The notes under the pieces are model-generated. The model had not been told where the DNA came from. It did not search any database and saw only the letters and a program-made list of their open reading frames with translations. DNA of 6,223 nt from Methanobacteriaceae archaeon UBA349. GTDB lineage: Archaea > Methanobacteriota > Methanobacteria > Methanobacteriales > Methanobacteriaceae. Shown here in pieces: positions 5,812-6,223 of the stretch. The translations under genes and the position numbers were made by a program. Within the stretch, counting starts at the first letter, position 1; every line of letters begins with the position of its first letter. The DNA lies in the NCBI GenBank assembly GCA_002509745.1, contig DAWK01000024.1, positions 1 through 6,223 of the forward strand. Reading direction: 5' to 3'.

Positions 5812-5816
5812 AAAAA

Positions 5817-5822
5817 CACCTT
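5817..5822 (-). promoter_or_regulatory. Ribosome binding site deciding the argH GTG start
   Basis: AAGGTG on the minus strand, five bases before the GTG at 5811. No in-frame ATG lies nearby upstream; the next Met is residue 12, inside the conserved N-terminus. Confidence 0.65.
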
Positions 5823-5853
5823 TTTTACGTTTTATCCTTAATTTTTTGTTAAT

Positions 5854-5862
5854 TATAATAAA
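5854..5862 (-). promoter_or_regulatory. Probable argH TATA box
   Basis: The minus strand reads TTTATTATA. A start of transcription 26 nt downstream (near 5832) would give a leader of about 20 nt that contains the ribosome site. No arginine-operator-like palindrome was recognised around it. Confidence 0.45.
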
Positions 5863-5983
5863 TTTAGTTTAATTTAATATTTATTTATGAATATCTATTA
5901 TGAAACTATTTAATTATCAGTTATATTAAATATGCTGTAATTTAGGACGGTAATTGAAATAAATTAAAAAAATAAACTAACTC

Positions 5984-6036
5984 ATTAAAAAAAATCTGAT
6001 TTAAATTAAAAATAAAATTAAAAATTAGAAAAAAAT
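5984..6036 (-). terminator. Tandem T-run terminators after rps27ae
   Basis: On the minus strand, T7 (6029-6035), several T4-T5 runs and T8 (5987-5994) follow the rps27ae stop within 55 nt. Repeated T-runs without a strong hairpin are the usual archaeal termination signal, here separating the ribosomal unit from argH. Confidence 0.5.
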
Positions 6037-6039
6037 TAA

Positions 6040-6198
6040 TTATTTGTCTTTATTTTTCCATTCAGTGTATCCACACTTACCACAGGAGTATCTGTCACCG
6101 TGGTCAGCCATGAATACTCCGCTGGAGCATCGAGGACAAAAAGGATTTTTTCTATTTAATTTGTCATCTTTAATGTCGTAAAGTTCACCTTTTTTCAT
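6040..6198 (-). CDS. rps27ae: 30S ribosomal protein S27ae
   Basis: A 52-aa protein beginning [18 protein letters not shown] and ending [10 protein letters not shown]. It has a zinc finger of two CxxC pairs: C21-P-R-C24 and C39-G-K-C42, separated by [12 protein letters not shown], the conserved S27ae pattern in which the CP-C...M-A-x-H-x-D-R...CGKCGYTE residues are diagnostic. It is a component of the small ribosomal subunit. Eukaryotic S27a is made as a ubiquitin fusion; here, as in archaea generally, it stands alone. The length is normal. The ATG is preceded by AGGAGG (6206-6211), which overlaps the last codons of the upstream frame, so translation is likely coupled to the preceding gene. 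Confidence 0.95.
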   Translation of the reverse strand: MKKGELYDIKDDKLNRKNPFCPRCSSGVFMADHGDRYSCGKCGYTEWKNKDK

Positions 6199-6200
6199 AA

Positions 6201-6223
6201 TTATTCCTCCTCAGTACTCTCTG
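6201..6223 (-). CDS. C-terminal end of an upstream gene, probably ribosomal protein S24e (partial)
   Basis: In the frame ending with TAA at 6201-6203, the minus strand encodes an acidic tail ESTEEE followed by stop. Archaeal S24e proteins commonly end in an acidic tail and commonly precede S27ae, so this is probably the end of rps24e; only six codons are visible. Another frame would stop at 6211-6213 (TGA), so the reading frame is not proven. The gap to the S27ae ATG is two bases. Confidence 0.45.
6206..6211 (-). promoter_or_regulatory. Ribosome binding site of rps27ae
   Basis: AGGAGG on the minus strand, seven bases before the ATG. It is the strongest Shine-Dalgarno in the window and lies inside the Glu codons at the end of the upstream frame. 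Confidence 0.75.

Noticed and set aside
5567..5872. Plus-strand open frame of 101 codons across the 5' end of argH
   Set aside because: It is antisense to the conserved N-terminus; its Ser-rich product is typical of a shadow frame.

Overview
The window looks like a chromosomal segment from a methanogenic archaeon of the Methanobacteriales, probably Methanobacterium or a close relative. Evidence: an archaeal S27ae zinc-finger ribosomal protein without ubiquitin, very A+T-rich spacers with TATA-type promoters about 26 nt from plausible start sites, T-run terminators, a mix of Shine-Dalgarno and SD-less starts, and an archaeal argininosuccinate lyase. I recall a similar S24e-S27ae-argH order in related methanogens, but could not check it. 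No rRNA, tRNA, CRISPR array or mobile element was seen.

Layout. Positions 1-94 are a gene-free A/T-rich edge. Three minus-strand genes follow: a UbiA-type membrane prenyltransferase (95-892), an unrecognised P-loop ATPase (963-1763) and a left-handed beta-helix N-acetyltransferase (1921-2529, TTG start). A 264-nt spacer with divergent promoters separates these from a plus-strand KH-domain/PP-loop ATPase fusion (2794-3849, TTG start). Two very small genes come next, back to back: a two-helix membrane protein resembling DUF3096 on the minus strand (3893-4033) and a 60-aa zinc-ribbon protein on the plus strand (4068-4250). On the minus strand at the right are argH (4384-5811, GTG start), rps27ae (6040-6198) and the last codons of what is probably rps24e (6201-6223).

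How the genes relate. The right side is housekeeping: translation and the last step of arginine synthesis. The left side is accessory. UbiA (polyprenyl substrates) and the sugar N-acetyltransferase could both serve cell-surface glycan or lipid-linked sugar synthesis, but that link is inferred only from proximity and family.

The most interesting gene is the KH/PP-loop protein. It keeps the adenylating PP-loop plus a CxxC and a later single Cys, spaced much like the three-cysteine iron-sulfur site of TtcA/TtuA/Ncs6 tRNA thiolases. In place of their usual N-terminal part it has an RNA-binding KH domain. The most unusual regulatory arrangement is at 4034-4067, where two divergent, apparently leaderless promoters interlock within 34 bp.
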